A stretch of 64,000 bases of DNA from Lapidilactobacillus dextrinicus DSM 20335 (GTDB taxonomy: Bacteria > Bacillota > Bacilli > Lactobacillales > Lactobacillaceae), in contig NZ_AYYK01000004.1 in assembly GCF_001436095.1 (NCBI RefSeq), positions 1 through 64,000 on the forward strand, read 5' to 3'. The notes under the pieces are model-generated. The model was given only the letters and a program-made list of their open reading frames with translations, had not been told where the DNA came from and did no database searches. Below are positions 52,805 to 62,828 of this stretch, one piece after another; positions within the stretch are counted from its first letter, which is position 1, and each line of letters opens with the position of its first letter. The translations under genes were made by a program, and so were the position numbers.

Positions 52805-52833
52805 TTGATAAATGATCTTAGTAGCGTTATAGT
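52805..52833 (+). promoter_or_regulatory. nagE promoter
   Basis: TTGATA (52805-52810), 17-bp spacer, TATAGT (52828-52833), 39 nt before the start codon. Confidence 0.7.
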
Positions 52834-52872
52834 AGTTGAGCAATTAAATAATTTTATAGGGGTGTTTTTACA

Positions 52873-54861
52873 ATGAAGTCATATCTTCAACGAATGGGAC
52901 GTTCATTGCAACTTCCCGTCGCCGTTTTACCTGCGGCCTCATTGTTGGTTGGTATTGGTAACTGGTGGGCTTCGGCTAATCCAGGCGCTGTTTCTGCCTT
53001 CTTACAAGCAGGCGGTAATGCCATCTTGGGCCAACTAGCATTATTATTTGCTGTTGGTCTTGCGTTGGGCATGTCTAAGGACAAAGACGGCTCTGCTGCT
53101 TTAGCTGGCGTTGTCGCTTACTTTGTTCCTGTTTCAATTTTATCACCTGCATCTGTCGCAACTTTGAAGGGGATCAAAGAAACTGCAGTTGATCCTGCAT
53201 TTAGTCATATCGCTGGAAATGTGTTTATTGGTATTATTGCTGGTTTAATCGCAGCAGCATTATATAATCGTTTCCATGAAACAAAATTACCAATGGCATT
53301 ATCATTCTTTAGTGGTAAACGCTTAGTGCCAATCATGGCTTCAATTGTTATGTTAGGTGTAACAATCATTTTAATGTTTGTTTGGCCGCCAGTTTATGAA
53401 GCCTTAGTTGCTTTTGGTAAGACTTTCGTTGGTATGGGCGCTGTTGGTGCTGGTATCTACGGTTTCTTCAACCGTTTGTTAATTCCAACTGGTTTACACC
53501 AAGCTTTGAACTCTGTTTTCTGGTTTGATGTTGCTGGTATTAACGATATTGGTAAATTCTTGGCTTCTCAAGGTACTAAAGGTATTACTGGTATGTATCA
53601 AGCTGGTTTCTTCCCAGTTATGATGTTTGGGTTACCTGCTGGTGCTTATGCGATTTATCGTAACGCTCGTCCTGAAAAGAAAAAGGTCACAGCTTCATTG
53701 ATGATGGCTGGCGCCTTTGCTGCCTTTTTCACCGGCGTTACTGAACCGCTCGAATTCTCATTCATGTTTGTTGCTTGGCCACTTTATGTTTTACACGCTA
53801 TTTTCACTGGCTTGTCCTTGGCTTTTGCAGCCATGATGCATTGGACAGCCGGCTTTGCCTTTAGTGCTGGGTTGGTTGACTTTATCTTAAGTTTTAAGAA
53901 TCCAATCGCCAACCAACCATATATGTTAATTGTTCAAGGCTTAGTAATGGCAGTTATTTATTATTTTGGCTTTGACTTTGCCATTAAGAAGTTCAACTTA
54001 ATGACACCAGGTCGTGAAGAAGATACTGATAATGGCCCTGACGATGATATCGAAGTTGCCACAGATGCTTCTGATGACAAATATATGATCCAAGCTAAGA
54101 AGATTTATGCAGCAATTGGTGGTAGTGATAATATTACGAATATTGATAATTGTACGACGCGATTACGGTTACAATTAAAAGATACTGGTACAATTAACCG
54201 AAATGCTATTAAATCTGCTGGTGCAATGGGTATTAACGTTTTAGATGCAACTAATTTACAAATTATTATTGGTACTGAAGTTCAATTTACAGCAGATGCA
54301 CTGGCAAAACTTTACACAGCTAAAGCACCAATTACTGATGTTAAAGGTGCTAGCGCAACCGAAGCACCAGAAGAAACTGTAGCTAATGTTAATTCAGGTG
54401 CTACGGATGAATTCTATAGTGTTGTTGATGGTGAACTACTTGATATTGAAGAAGTTAGTGATCCAACTTTCGCCCAAAAAATGATTGGTGATGGCTTCGC
54501 AGTTGAACCAGTTAACGGTCACATCGTGGCACCAGTTAGCGGTGAAATTACAACTATCTTCCCAACTAAACATGCTTTAGGTATTAAGACAAGCAATGGC
54601 TTGGAAGTTCTAGTTCATATGGGCTTAGATACTGTTGAACTTGAAGGTAAACCATTTACAGTTCATGTTACTGAAGGTCAAGTCGTTGAACACGGCGCTG
54701 ATTTAGCTGACGTTGATTTAGCTGCCATTAAGGCTGCTGGTAAGGTGTCAACCATGTTAGTTGTGATTACGAATATGGCAGCTGTTTCTTACTTGAAAGC
54801 TGAAAAGGGCGGTCGTCAAGTTGCTGCCGATGATGAAGTTTTAAAAGCAACAATTAAATAA
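52873..54861 (+). CDS. nagE: N-acetylglucosamine PTS transporter EIICBA
   Basis: 662 residues. EIIC (~1-375; GLHQALNSVFWFDVAGINDIG is typical of GlcNAc rather than glucose transporters), EIIB (~405-485; phosphorylated Cys in NIDNCTTRLRL), and EIIA (~515-650; phosphorylated His in VLVHMGLDTVEL). Brings in GlcNAc as GlcNAc-6-phosphate. Single gene with GlcNAc-regulator-like sites upstream; nagA and nagB are not in the window. Confidence 0.9.
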   Translation: MKSYLQRMGRSLQLPVAVLPAASLLVGIGNWWASANPGAVSAFLQAGGNAILGQLALLFAVGLALGMSKDKDGSAALAGVVAYFVPVSILSPASVATLKGIKETAVDPAFSHIAGNVFIGIIAGLIAAALYNRFHETKLPMALSFFSGKRLVPIMASIVMLGVTIILMFVWPPVYEALVAFGKTFVGMGAVGAGIYGFFNRLLIPTGLHQALNSVFWFDVAGINDIGKFLASQGTKGITGMYQAGFFPVMMFGLPAGAYAIYRNARPEKKKVTASLMMAGAFAAFFTGVTEPLEFSFMFVAWPLYVLHAIFTGLSLAFAAMMHWTAGFAFSAGLVDFILSFKNPIANQPYMLIVQGLVMAVIYYFGFDFAIKKFNLMTPGREEDTDNGPDDDIEVATDASDDKYMIQAKKIYAAIGGSDNITNIDNCTTRLRLQLKDTGTINRNAIKSAGAMGINVLDATNLQIIIGTEVQFTADALAKLYTAKAPITDVKGASATEAPEETVANVNSGATDEFYSVVDGELLDIEEVSDPTFAQKMIGDGFAVEPVNGHIVAPVSGEITTIFPTKHALGIKTSNGLEVLVHMGLDTVELEGKPFTVHVTEGQVVEHGADLADVDLAAIKAAGKVSTMLVVITNMAAVSYLKAEKGGRQVAADDEVLKATIK

Positions 54862-54903
54862 AGCTGAACTAGATTGGTTAATTAACTAATCTTCAACATT
54901 AAA

Positions 54904-54938
54904 GACACTCATTTGCTTATGCAGATGGGTGTTTTTTT
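54904..54938 (+). terminator. terminator after nagE
   Basis: Twelve-pair stem ACACTCATTTGC/GCAGATGGGTGT (two G-U) with TTAT loop and seven T. Confidence 0.88.
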
Positions 54939-54996
54939 GTGCTTATTTAGTGATTGAGTTGGAACGAAAAATAGTGTTTAGATTAAAATCTTCCTT

Positions 54997-55139
54997 CTTC
55001 GTACCTCCGGAAAATACGTGGTGGAACGCTGCGAGTTTGATTTGAGTCAAATTAAAACCAATTGTCTCAAATACAAGCTTTATTGTAAGTGGCACAGCTA
55101 CCAATAATTCCGCGGTTGACCATGGTTTTTTATTGGCAC
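54997..55139 (+). repeat. structured repeat element, copy R3
   Basis: Same architecture as R1 and R2. CTTCG start, outer GTACC/GGCAC (one mismatch), junction TGGAAC (55022-55027), P1 GCTGCG (55028-55033)/CGCGGT (55111-55116), P2 TTTGAG (55041-55046)/CTCAAA (55066-55071), P3 TTATTG (55080-55085)/CAATAA (55102-55107) with upper GTGGC/GCTAC. Sequence is close to R2 in reverse orientation. It lies in the gap between nagE and the DUF2929-type gene. Confidence 0.7.
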
Positions 55140-55204
55140 AACAATATGGATATTCTTTGTACTAAACTTAGTTTATTTTGGTCAGAAGTTGATTGTAAAA
55201 ACGC

Positions 55205-55250
55205 AAAAAAATAAGTGCCAGATGTTTTTTAACATCTAGACACTTATTTT
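55205..55250 (-). terminator. terminator of the DUF2929-type gene
   Basis: Stems AATAAGTG/CACTTATT and AGATGTT/AACATCT with a T-run on the minus strand. Confidence 0.8.
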
Positions 55251-55449
55251 AATTGTTTTTTGATTCATCATCACTCGCTGGTTCAGTACCCTTCATAATT
55301 TCGGGAACGAAATTAAGAATTAAACCAAAGATGGCAAAGACAACGACACTTAAGCCAATATTAACGGCATTTTGATCCAACTTTGCGCCAATGAATCCGG
55401 CAATAATTCCCAGAATGATCGCCCAAACGACAACAACGACACGTTTCAT
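55249..55449 (-). CDS. small membrane protein, DUF2929/YjzD-like
   Basis: 66 residues from the minus-strand ATG at 55449 (MKRVVVVVWAIILG), 6 nt after AGAAGG. Two hydrophobic helices (~3-22 and ~33-52), then an acidic tail. Size and two-helix layout match DUF2929 proteins such as YjzD; assignment is from memory. Divergent from dnaE. Confidence 0.7.
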   Translation of the reverse strand: MKRVVVVVWAIILGIIAGFIGAKLDQNAVNIGLSVVVFAIFGLILNFVPEIMKGTEPASDDESKNN

Positions 55450-55601
55450 GGTTAAACCTTCTTTCACTTGCACAATGATTTTAGCATAAAAACAAGCAAA
55501 CGGCCAACAAACTTACTAATATTTTTAGGAGAGTTTAGTTAAATGATTGACCGCTCAAATTAAGGTTCACAGGTATTTTGCGACCGTGGCGGACAGGCTT
55601 C

Positions 55602-55610
55602 TGCTATAAT
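55602..55610 (+). promoter_or_regulatory. extended -10 promoter of dnaE
   Basis: TGCTATAAT at 55602-55610 is a perfect extended -10; the -35 region (GACCGT) is poor. Confidence 0.6.
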
Positions 55611-55632
55611 AATGATATAGGGAGGCATACTC

Positions 55633-58600
55633 ATGACGTTTGTTAATTTGCAGGTGCGCAGTTGCTTTAGTTTATTACAAAGTTCGAATAAGATTGATGA
55701 TTTAGTGAAGCAGGCGCAAGAAATGGGCTATCATGCATTGGCTTTGACTGATTTGAATACAATGTATGGTGTTGTTCATTTCTTTCGTGCTGCTAAAGCT
55801 GCACAGATTAAGCCAATCATTGGCTTAACGCTGCAATTATCTGGCCTCATGACGACAGATCATCAGTATGAAGTTATTTTACTCGCACAAGATAATCAAG
55901 GTTATCATGACTTGTTTAGAATTTCTTCGTTAAAAATGACGCAGGAACAATTAAGTTGGTCAGATATAGCACCATATTTAAAGCATCTTATCGTGATTAT
56001 GCCACCACAAACAGGTGAGACTAAGGCCTTATTAGTCGCTGAAGCAACAGCGCAACATGCTTGGCAGGAACAATTAGTACAGTATCTGCCAGACGCGGTT
56101 GAGCGTTTCTATGTGGGGATTTCAACGCGGCAATCATCACGGACCAGTCAACAACAGATTGAAGCATTGGCACAGGAGTTGAATTACCCATTAGTTGCCT
56201 TAGATGATGTGCGCTATTTAAAAGCCAGCGATGCTTTTGCTAACGAAGTGTTAGCAGCTATTGATGCTGGCGAGCAAATTGAAGCGCCAGTTGTTCGTGC
56301 GCAACAGCAGGGGACTTTTTATCTTGATACACCAGACCAAGTGCAAGCCCGCTTTGAACGTGCTGGCTTAAAAGATGCAGCGACAATGACGGCTACTATT
56401 GCTGACCGTTGCCAGGTGGAACTGGAATTTAAACGTGCTCAATTGCCTCATTTTGCTGTACCTGAAGATGTTAACGCCGAACAATATTTACGAGGTTTAG
56501 CACAAACTGGGCTTAAACGACGCTTGTCAGATCAAGTATTGCCAGCATATCAGCAAAGGTTGAATCGCGAATTAAAGATTATTAATTCAATGGGTTTCGC
56601 CGATTATTTCCTAATTGTTTGGGATGTGATCCGCTATGCCCACCGACAGAAAATTATGACGGGTCCTGGTCGTGGCTCAGCAGCCGGCTCGTTAGTTGCT
56701 TATACTTTAGGCATTACAGAAGTTGATCCCTTAAAATATCATTTACTGTTTGAACGTTTTTTAAATCCGGATCGTGTCAGCATGCCGGATATTGACTTGG
56801 ATATTCCTGATGATCGTCGTGATGAACTGATTGAATATATGCATGATCGTTATGGTGACACCCATATGGCGCAGATTATCACGTTTGGTACAATGGCAGC
56901 CAAACAAGCCTTGCGTGATGTGGGACGTACTTTTAACTTGATGCAAAGTGAAATGAGTGAATGGTCACGAGCAATCCCTAATCAACTAAATATCACGTTA
57001 CGAGTTGCTTATCAACAGTCTGAAGGTCTTAAGAATTTAGTAGCAGCTAGCGAATTAAACAAACTACTTTTTAAAACGGCTTTGGCAATCGAGGGACTAC
57101 CCCGGCATTATTCTACCCATGCGGCGGGGATTGTTTTAGGCGAACGAGCTTTAACTGACACAGTACCCGTTCAAAATGGTAGTGACGGGATTAAATTAAC
57201 GCAGTTGCCTAAGGGTGACGTTGAAGCGTTAGGCTTGTTAAAGATGGACTTCTTAGGGTTACGTAATTTAACCATTCTCGATAAAACCGTTCAAGCCATT
57301 CGTGAACATTATCCTGAACAACAAGATTTTGATCCGCGTAAGATTGATCTGGCAGATCAAAAAACATTGCAGCTATTTCAAAAAGGTGATACCGATGGTG
57401 TTTTCCAGTTTGAATCCAGTGGTATTCGCAATGTTTTAATCAAGTTAAAACCAACGAGCTTTGACGATATTGTTGCGACTAACGCCTTATATCGCCCAGG
57501 TCCGATGGAAAACATTCCCACATTTATCGCCCGTAAAAATGGTCAGGAAAAAGTAGCTTATCCAGTGCCAGAATTGGCTAATACGTTAGGCGATACTTAT
57601 GGTGTATTGGTTTATCAGGAACAAGTGATGCAAGTTGCCGTTGAAATGGGCGGCTTTACAATGGGTCAAGCCGATATTCTTCGCCGTGCTGTCAGTAAAA
57701 AGAAGAAGGCAGATTTAGATAATGCCCGGGAAAGTTTTATTGCCGGTGCACAAAAGCAAGGTTACTCAACTGATGTTGCGATGACGGTTTATGATTATAT
57801 CGAACGCTTTGCTAACTATGGCTTTAATAAGTCTCATGCCGTTGCTTATAGTATGGTTGCTTTTTGGTTAGCCTACTTGAAAGTCCATTTTCCGGCAGAA
57901 TTTTTCTTATCGCTACTTAATGCCAATCTAAATAATGAACGTAAGACGGCAGCGTATTTACAAGAACTGCGTAACCGCAAAATTGAAGTTGCCGGTCCGG
58001 ATATTAATTTAAGTCAAACGTCTTTTACATTGCATGATGGGATCGTTCGCTTTGGTTTTGAAGTTATTAAGGGGATTCGTCGTGATTTTATTCATGCCTT
58101 ACTGGATGAGCGTCAGGCTAATGGTCGTTATCAAGATTTAAATGATTTTTTGAAACGGCAAACATCTAGATTCTTGAAGTTAGAACCGATTATGACGTTG
58201 GCCAAGGTTGGCTGCTTTGATAGTTTTGACCAGAATCGCAAACAAGTCGTAACTAATGTTGAGAATCTAATCGAAAGTTTACAATTATCTGGTGATAGTG
58301 TGCCGTTATTTGATGTTTTGGCACCAAAAGTTGAGCAAGTTGCTGATTATAGCCAACAAGAACGGCTAGAATTAGAAAAAGAATTACTCGGAGTTTATGT
58401 TTCTGGTCACCCACTTTCGGGGTATCAACAGACCTTTAGTCGTGAACGGGTTACAACAATTCAACGCTTGACTAATCAACCGGCTACTTTATTAGTTTAT
58501 ATTCATCATGTTAAGGTGATTCGAACTAAGCGAGGTGAGCAAATGGCCTTTGTTAGTGCGGAAGATTTAACTGATGATATTGAAATTACTGTTTTTCCGC

Positions 58601-58971
58601 GTGCTTTTCATCATGCTGCACCAATTTTAGCAGCGGGTAAGGTGATTTTAGTTAAGGGTAAACTTGATCAACGCACTAATCGCGATCAAAAACGCCCATT
58701 TATTGCTGATGCGATTGAAGAAACGCAACCGGACCAAAAGGTAGCCACGCTTTATTTGCAAATTTCAACTGAAAAAGATCAACTGGAAGTTCGCGATCAA
58801 ATGAAAACAATTTTATTAGCTCATCATGGTTTTTCACCGGTGATTGTTCATTTTGTTACGGGACAGCGTACCATTAAATTATCACAACGTTATCAAGTTC
58901 AAGTAAGTGGCGATTTAATTGCACAATTGGCTGAGTTGTTAGGTTCTGAAAATGTGGTGGCTAAGCAGTAA
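55633..58971 (+). CDS. dnaE: DNA polymerase III subunit alpha DnaE
   Basis: 1112 residues. PHP domain at the N-terminus (FVNLQVRSCFSLLQS, ALALTDLNTMYGV), polymerase core with GPGRGSAAGSLVAY near 343 and the catalytic PDIDLDIPDDRR near 388, tandem HhH, then an OB-fold domain. No 3'-5' exonuclease insert, so this is DnaE, the lagging-strand initiator, rather than PolC. GGGAGG ribosome binding site. Confidence 0.96.
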   Translation: MTFVNLQVRSCFSLLQSSNKIDDLVKQAQEMGYHALALTDLNTMYGVVHFFRAAKAAQIKPIIGLTLQLSGLMTTDHQYEVILLAQDNQGYHDLFRISSLKMTQEQLSWSDIAPYLKHLIVIMPPQTGETKALLVAEATAQHAWQEQLVQYLPDAVERFYVGISTRQSSRTSQQQIEALAQELNYPLVALDDVRYLKASDAFANEVLAAIDAGEQIEAPVVRAQQQGTFYLDTPDQVQARFERAGLKDAATMTATIADRCQVELEFKRAQLPHFAVPEDVNAEQYLRGLAQTGLKRRLSDQVLPAYQQRLNRELKIINSMGFADYFLIVWDVIRYAHRQKIMTGPGRGSAAGSLVAYTLGITEVDPLKYHLLFERFLNPDRVSMPDIDLDIPDDRRDELIEYMHDRYGDTHMAQIITFGTMAAKQALRDVGRTFNLMQSEMSEWSRAIPNQLNITLRVAYQQSEGLKNLVAASELNKLLFKTALAIEGLPRHYSTHAAGIVLGERALTDTVPVQNGSDGIKLTQLPKGDVEALGLLKMDFLGLRNLTILDKTVQAIREHYPEQQDFDPRKIDLADQKTLQLFQKGDTDGVFQFESSGIRNVLIKLKPTSFDDIVATNALYRPGPMENIPTFIARKNGQEKVAYPVPELANTLGDTYGVLVYQEQVMQVAVEMGGFTMGQADILRRAVSKKKKADLDNARESFIAGAQKQGYSTDVAMTVYDYIERFANYGFNKSHAVAYSMVAFWLAYLKVHFPAEFFLSLLNANLNNERKTAAYLQELRNRKIEVAGPDINLSQTSFTLHDGIVRFGFEVIKGIRRDFIHALLDERQANGRYQDLNDFLKRQTSRFLKLEPIMTLAKVGCFDSFDQNRKQVVTNVENLIESLQLSGDSVPLFDVLAPKVEQVADYSQQERLELEKELLGVYVSGHPLSGYQQTFSRERVTTIQRLTNQPATLLVYIHHVKVIRTKRGEQMAFVSAEDLTDDIEITVFPRAFHHAAPILAAGKVILVKGKLDQRTNRDQKRPFIADAIEETQPDQKVATLYLQISTEKDQLEVRDQMKTILLAHHGFSPVIVHFVTGQRTIKLSQRYQVQVSGDLIAQLAELLGSENVVAKQ

Positions 58972-59100
58972 TTTAGTTTTTTTTCTGAAAATTGGTTTTT
59001 AATGCTAATATTAGCAGACAATTTTCTGTAAAGGTGGTAGTATTGTTATGGTCAGGTTAGGCCTAATGCATAACCGTTACTAACTAGATTCCTCGTTACA

Positions 59101-59140
59101 TTGGTATAAATAACATTCGGTTGAATTGGTATAGCTCAAT
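59101..59140 (+). promoter_or_regulatory. paired TTGGTATA motifs upstream of pfkA
   Basis: TTGGTATA occurs at 59101-59108 and 59126-59133, 25 bp apart, and ACATTG/CAATGT flank the pair. The second, ATTGGTATAGCTCAAT (59125-59140), resembles a GntR/HutC dre site and the one before nagE. Promoter elements for pfkA are unclear. Confidence 0.4.
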
Positions 59141-59243
59141 GTAAATGAAGAAAACAAGATTGGATTAGTTTTTTTAAGTATTGGTTAGCGTATAGCTATG
59201 ATTAGTGCTTGACAATGAGATATGATTAATCTGAGGTGAAGAA

Positions 59244-60209
59244 ATGAAAAAGATCGGTATTTTGACAAGTGGCGGCGATGCTCCAGGTATGAACGCTGCT
59301 GTTCGTGCCGTTGCGTTACGTGCATTTGATGAAGGTCTCGAAGTTTACGGGATTAATTATGGTTTTGCCGGCTTAGTTGCAGGCGATATTTTCCCATTAA
59401 CTCGCGAAGTTTTGTCTGACAAGATTTCACGTGGTGGCACATTCTTATATTCTGCTCGCTATCCTGAATTTGCTCAGGTAGAGGGACAATTAAAGGGAAT
59501 TGAACAACTCAAAAAGTTTGGTATTGAAGCTTTAGTAGTTGTTGGTGGTGACGGTTCTTACCACGGCGCTTTACGTTTGACTGAACATGGCTATAATGCT
59601 GTTGGTTTGCCAGGTACAATTGATAATGATGTGCCTTATACAGACTTTACCATTGGTTTTGACACAGCTTTAACGACTGCTGTTGATGCTATTGATAAGA
59701 TTCGCGATACAGCGACAAGTCATCAACGTGTCTTTGTTGTTGAAGTAATGGGCCGTGGCGCTGGTGACTTAGCCTTATGGGCTGGTGTTGCAGCTGGTGC
59801 AGAAGCAATTGTCGTTCCTGAAGAAGATTACGATATTGATGCTATTGCTAAACAACTTGAAACTTATCGTGAAGCTGGTCATGACAATGCCGTTATCGTC
59901 ATTGCTGAAGGTGTTATGAGTGCTCAAGAATTCAAAGCTGAATTGGACAAACATGGCGACTTTGATTCACGCGCAACAACAATTGGTCACGTTCAACGTG
60001 GTGGTTCACCAACTGCCCGTGATCGTGTTCTAGCTAGCAAGATGGGCAATTATGCCGTTGAATTGTTATTAGCTGGTAAGGGCGGTTTGGCTGTCGGTAT
60101 CGAAAACAACCAAATTACTGAACATGCGATGGAAGATTTATTCGACGAAAAACATCATGCTGATTTAAGTCTTTATGATATGAACAATAAGTTTAATCAA
60201 AAAGATTAA
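59244..60209 (+). CDS. pfkA: ATP-dependent 6-phosphofructokinase
   Basis: 321 residues. [32 protein letters not shown], catalytic [19 protein letters not shown] and [14 protein letters not shown]. Controls glycolytic flux from fructose-6-phosphate. Ribosome binding site GAGGTGA. 88 bp before pyk; the dnaE-pfkA-pyk order is typical of lactobacilli. Confidence 0.97.
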   Translation: MKKIGILTSGGDAPGMNAAVRAVALRAFDEGLEVYGINYGFAGLVAGDIFPLTREVLSDKISRGGTFLYSARYPEFAQVEGQLKGIEQLKKFGIEALVVVGGDGSYHGALRLTEHGYNAVGLPGTIDNDVPYTDFTIGFDTALTTAVDAIDKIRDTATSHQRVFVVEVMGRGAGDLALWAGVAAGAEAIVVPEEDYDIDAIAKQLETYREAGHDNAVIVIAEGVMSAQEFKAELDKHGDFDSRATTIGHVQRGGSPTARDRVLASKMGNYAVELLLAGKGGLAVGIENNQITEHAMEDLFDEKHHADLSLYDMNNKFNQKD

Positions 60210-60297
60210 TCATCAGAAAAACTAGTTGTTGTAATTTTAATATGGTAAAATAACATTGAATTGTCTTTAAAAAAATATGTGAGGAGCGTTTTTTTAC

Positions 60298-62067
60298 ATG
60301 AAAAAGACCAAGATTGTTTCTACACTTGGACCTGCAAGTAATTCTACAGATACTATCGTTAAGTTAATCGAAGCTGGTGCTAACGTATTCCGCTTTAACT
60401 TCTCTCATGGTGACCATGAAGAACATTTAAGCCGGATGAACATGGTTCGCGAAGCTGAAAAGATTACTGGTAAATTAGTTGGTATCGTTCTTGATACTAA
60501 GGGTGCTGAAATCCGTACAACTGACCAAGAAGGCGGTAAGTTTATCGCTAAGACTGGTGACGTTATCCGTATTTCAATGGATCCTACTGTTATTGGTAAC
60601 CCAGAAAAGATCGCAGTTACTTATCCTGGTCTTTATGACGATACACATGTTGGTGGACATGTCTTGATCGATGATGGTTTAGTTGACCTTAAGATCACTG
60701 CTAAAGACGAAGCTAACAAAGAATTAGTTACCGAAGTTCAAAACGAAGGTAAGATTGGTTCTAAGAAGGGTGTTAACGCTCCTGGCGTTGAAATCCGTCT
60801 CCCAGGTATTACTGAAAAAGACGCTGATGATATTCGTTTCGGTTGCGACAACGATATCAACTTTATTTCTGCAAGTTTCGTTCGTAAAGCTCAAGATGTT
60901 CTTGATATTCGCGAAATTCTTGAAGAAAAGAACTCAACAAACGTTAAGATCTTCCCTAAGATTGAATCACAAGAAGGTATCGATAACATCGATGACATTC
61001 TTAAAGTTTCTGATGGTTTGATGATTGCTCGTGGTGACATGGGTGTTGAAATTCCATTCGAAAACGTACCATTTGTTCAAAAAGCTTTGATTCAAAAATG
61101 CAATGCTTTAGGCAAACCAGTTATTACTGCAACACAAATGCTTGATTCAATGCAAGAAAACCCACGTCCTACACGTGCCGAAGTTACCGACGTTGCTAAC
61201 TCAGTAATGGATGGTACTGATGCTACAATGCTTTCTGGTGAAAGTGCTAACGGTGACTACCCAGTAGAATCTGTTGCAACTATGGCTCGTATTGACGAAC
61301 GTACTGAAGAAGAAATGAAGAAACGCAACACTTTAGCATTACAACGTTTCGAAGAATACAAGGGTTCAAATGCCACTGAATCAATTGGCGAATCTGTTGT
61401 ACGTACTGCTGAAGAATTACACGTTAGTGCAATTGTTGTTGCTACTTCATCAGGCTATTCAGCTCGTATGATTTCTAAATATCGTCCAAATGCAAACATC
61501 TTAGCTGTTACATTTGACGAAAAGGTACAACGTAGCTTAACTGTTACTTGGGGCGTTACACCAGTATTGGCTGACAAGCCTGAATCAACTGATGAAATGT
61601 TCGAAATTGCTGCTCAAAAAGCCCAAGATCTTGGTTTCGCTAAAGAAGGCGATTTGATTTTGATCGTTGCCGGCGTTCCTGTTGGTGAAGCTGGTACAAC
61701 TAACTTGATGAAGGTCCAATTAATTGGTTCTAAGTTAGCTCAAGGCCAAGGTGTTGGCGATGAAACTGTTGTTGGCAAAGCTATTGTTGCAAACAGTGCT
61801 AAAGAAGCAGTAGACAAAGCTACTGAAGGTAGTGTTCTTGTTGTTAAGACAACTGACAAAGACTACTTACCTGCAATCGAAAAAGCAAGTGCAATCGTTG
61901 TTGAAACAGGCGGTTTAACTTCACACGCTGCAGTTGTTGGTATTGCAATGGGTATTCCTGTTGTTGTTGGCGCTGCTGACGCAACTTCACTTGTTAAAGA
62001 TGGTGAATTGATCACTGTTGACTCACGTCGTGGTATTATCTACCGTGGTGTTTCTAACTCACTTTAA
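60298..62067 (+). CDS. pyk: pyruvate kinase
   Basis: 589 residues: catalytic barrel (KTKIVSTLGPAS, MIARGDMGVEI, ITATQMLDSM), C-domain, and an extra C-terminal PEP-utilising-like domain (~500-589; GGLTSHAAVVG) found in Bacilli enzymes. Highly optimised codons. Probably read with pfkA, although a TAGTTG/TAAAAT pair at 17 bp in the gap could be an extra promoter. Ribosome binding site GAGGAG. Confidence 0.97.
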   Translation: MKKTKIVSTLGPASNSTDTIVKLIEAGANVFRFNFSHGDHEEHLSRMNMVREAEKITGKLVGIVLDTKGAEIRTTDQEGGKFIAKTGDVIRISMDPTVIGNPEKIAVTYPGLYDDTHVGGHVLIDDGLVDLKITAKDEANKELVTEVQNEGKIGSKKGVNAPGVEIRLPGITEKDADDIRFGCDNDINFISASFVRKAQDVLDIREILEEKNSTNVKIFPKIESQEGIDNIDDILKVSDGLMIARGDMGVEIPFENVPFVQKALIQKCNALGKPVITATQMLDSMQENPRPTRAEVTDVANSVMDGTDATMLSGESANGDYPVESVATMARIDERTEEEMKKRNTLALQRFEEYKGSNATESIGESVVRTAEELHVSAIVVATSSGYSARMISKYRPNANILAVTFDEKVQRSLTVTWGVTPVLADKPESTDEMFEIAAQKAQDLGFAKEGDLILIVAGVPVGEAGTTNLMKVQLIGSKLAQGQGVGDETVVGKAIVANSAKEAVDKATEGSVLVVKTTDKDYLPAIEKASAIVVETGGLTSHAAVVGIAMGIPVVVGAADATSLVKDGELITVDSRRGIIYRGVSNSL

Positions 62068-62097
62068 TCTTTAATTAATTACAGTTAATTGTAATAA

Positions 62098-62137
62098 AAA
62101 GAACCTGTCATTTTTAAAACGACAGGTTCTTTTTTTG
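62098..62137 (+). terminator. terminator after pyk
   Basis: Stem AAGAACCTGTC/GACAGGTTCTT with 9-nt loop and T-run. Confidence 0.9.
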
Positions 62138-62289
62138 TGACCTTAAAAGTCATCATAAGTAAAAGAATTTATTAATAGGCAACAATTAAAATGTTACGAA
62201 AAATATTAATTGTTGGTAAGATAAAGTATGCGGAGTACACATGAATATCAAATTCTTTCACAAATTAGCAAGGTGGTCTGTTGGCGACA

Positions 62290-62318
62290 TATACAGAAAC
62301 CTTGATTTTTGGTACAAT
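62290..62318 (+). promoter_or_regulatory. possible promoter of the DUF441-cvfB-xerD group
   Basis: TATACA (62290-62295), 17-bp spacer, TACAAT (62313-62318). Confidence 0.45.
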
Positions 62319-62356
62319 GAGCGTATAGTTCATTTACTGGAAGCAGGTGAACCTTT

Positions 62357-62821
62357 TTGGAGAGTTGGCTTTTTCTTGGCTTAGTTTTGGCAGTTGCCTT
62401 ACTGAGTCAAAATCATTCATTAATTATTGCGGCGGTAGTGGTGTTAGTGATTAAATTGTTACCTCAGTCAGATCGATTATTTAATCTGATTGACGCACAA
62501 GGTATCAATTGGGGTGTAACCATCATTTCTATCGCTATTTTAGTGCCAATTGCAACGGGTAGAATCGGTTTTCATGATTTATTAAATGCTTTCAAAACAC
62601 CTGCAGGATACATTGCCGTGTTTTGTGGCATACTGGTTGCAGTGCTGTCAGCCCGGGGTGTTGGTTTATTGGCACAAAGTCCAGAAATTACAGTGGCTTT
62701 AGTATTTGGTACGATTGTGGGCGTCGTCGTCTTTAGAGGGATTGCTGCCGGCCCCGTCATTGCATCAGGTATGACTTATATTTTATTAATGTTAGTAAAT
62801 TCGGTAATTAACCGATTGTGA
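62357..62821 (+). CDS. DUF441 membrane protein
   Basis: 154 residues from TTG 62357, 6 nt after AGGTGA. Four or so hydrophobic helices; the pattern matches DUF441 (YtwI) proteins: [34 protein letters not shown] and [14 protein letters not shown]. Function unknown. Seven bases before cvfB, so co-transcribed. Confidence 0.88.
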   Translation: MESWLFLGLVLAVALLSQNHSLIIAAVVVLVIKLLPQSDRLFNLIDAQGINWGVTIISIAILVPIATGRIGFHDLLNAFKTPAGYIAVFCGILVAVLSARGVGLLAQSPEITVALVFGTIVGVVVFRGIAAGPVIASGMTYILLMLVNSVINRL

Positions 62822-62828
62822 GGTAAAA

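Noticed and set aside
52818-52832. Cre-like sequence over the nagE -10 (TTAGTAGCGTTATAG)
   Set aside because: Three mismatches to the consensus; too weak to call.
59180-59205. Cre-like sequence before pfkA (TTGGTTAGCGTATAGC)
   Set aside because: Spacing around CG does not fit the cre consensus; three or more mismatches.
59209-59227. TTGACA followed by TATGAT before pfkA
   Set aside because: Spacer is only about 7 bp, so it is not a functional -35/-10 pair.
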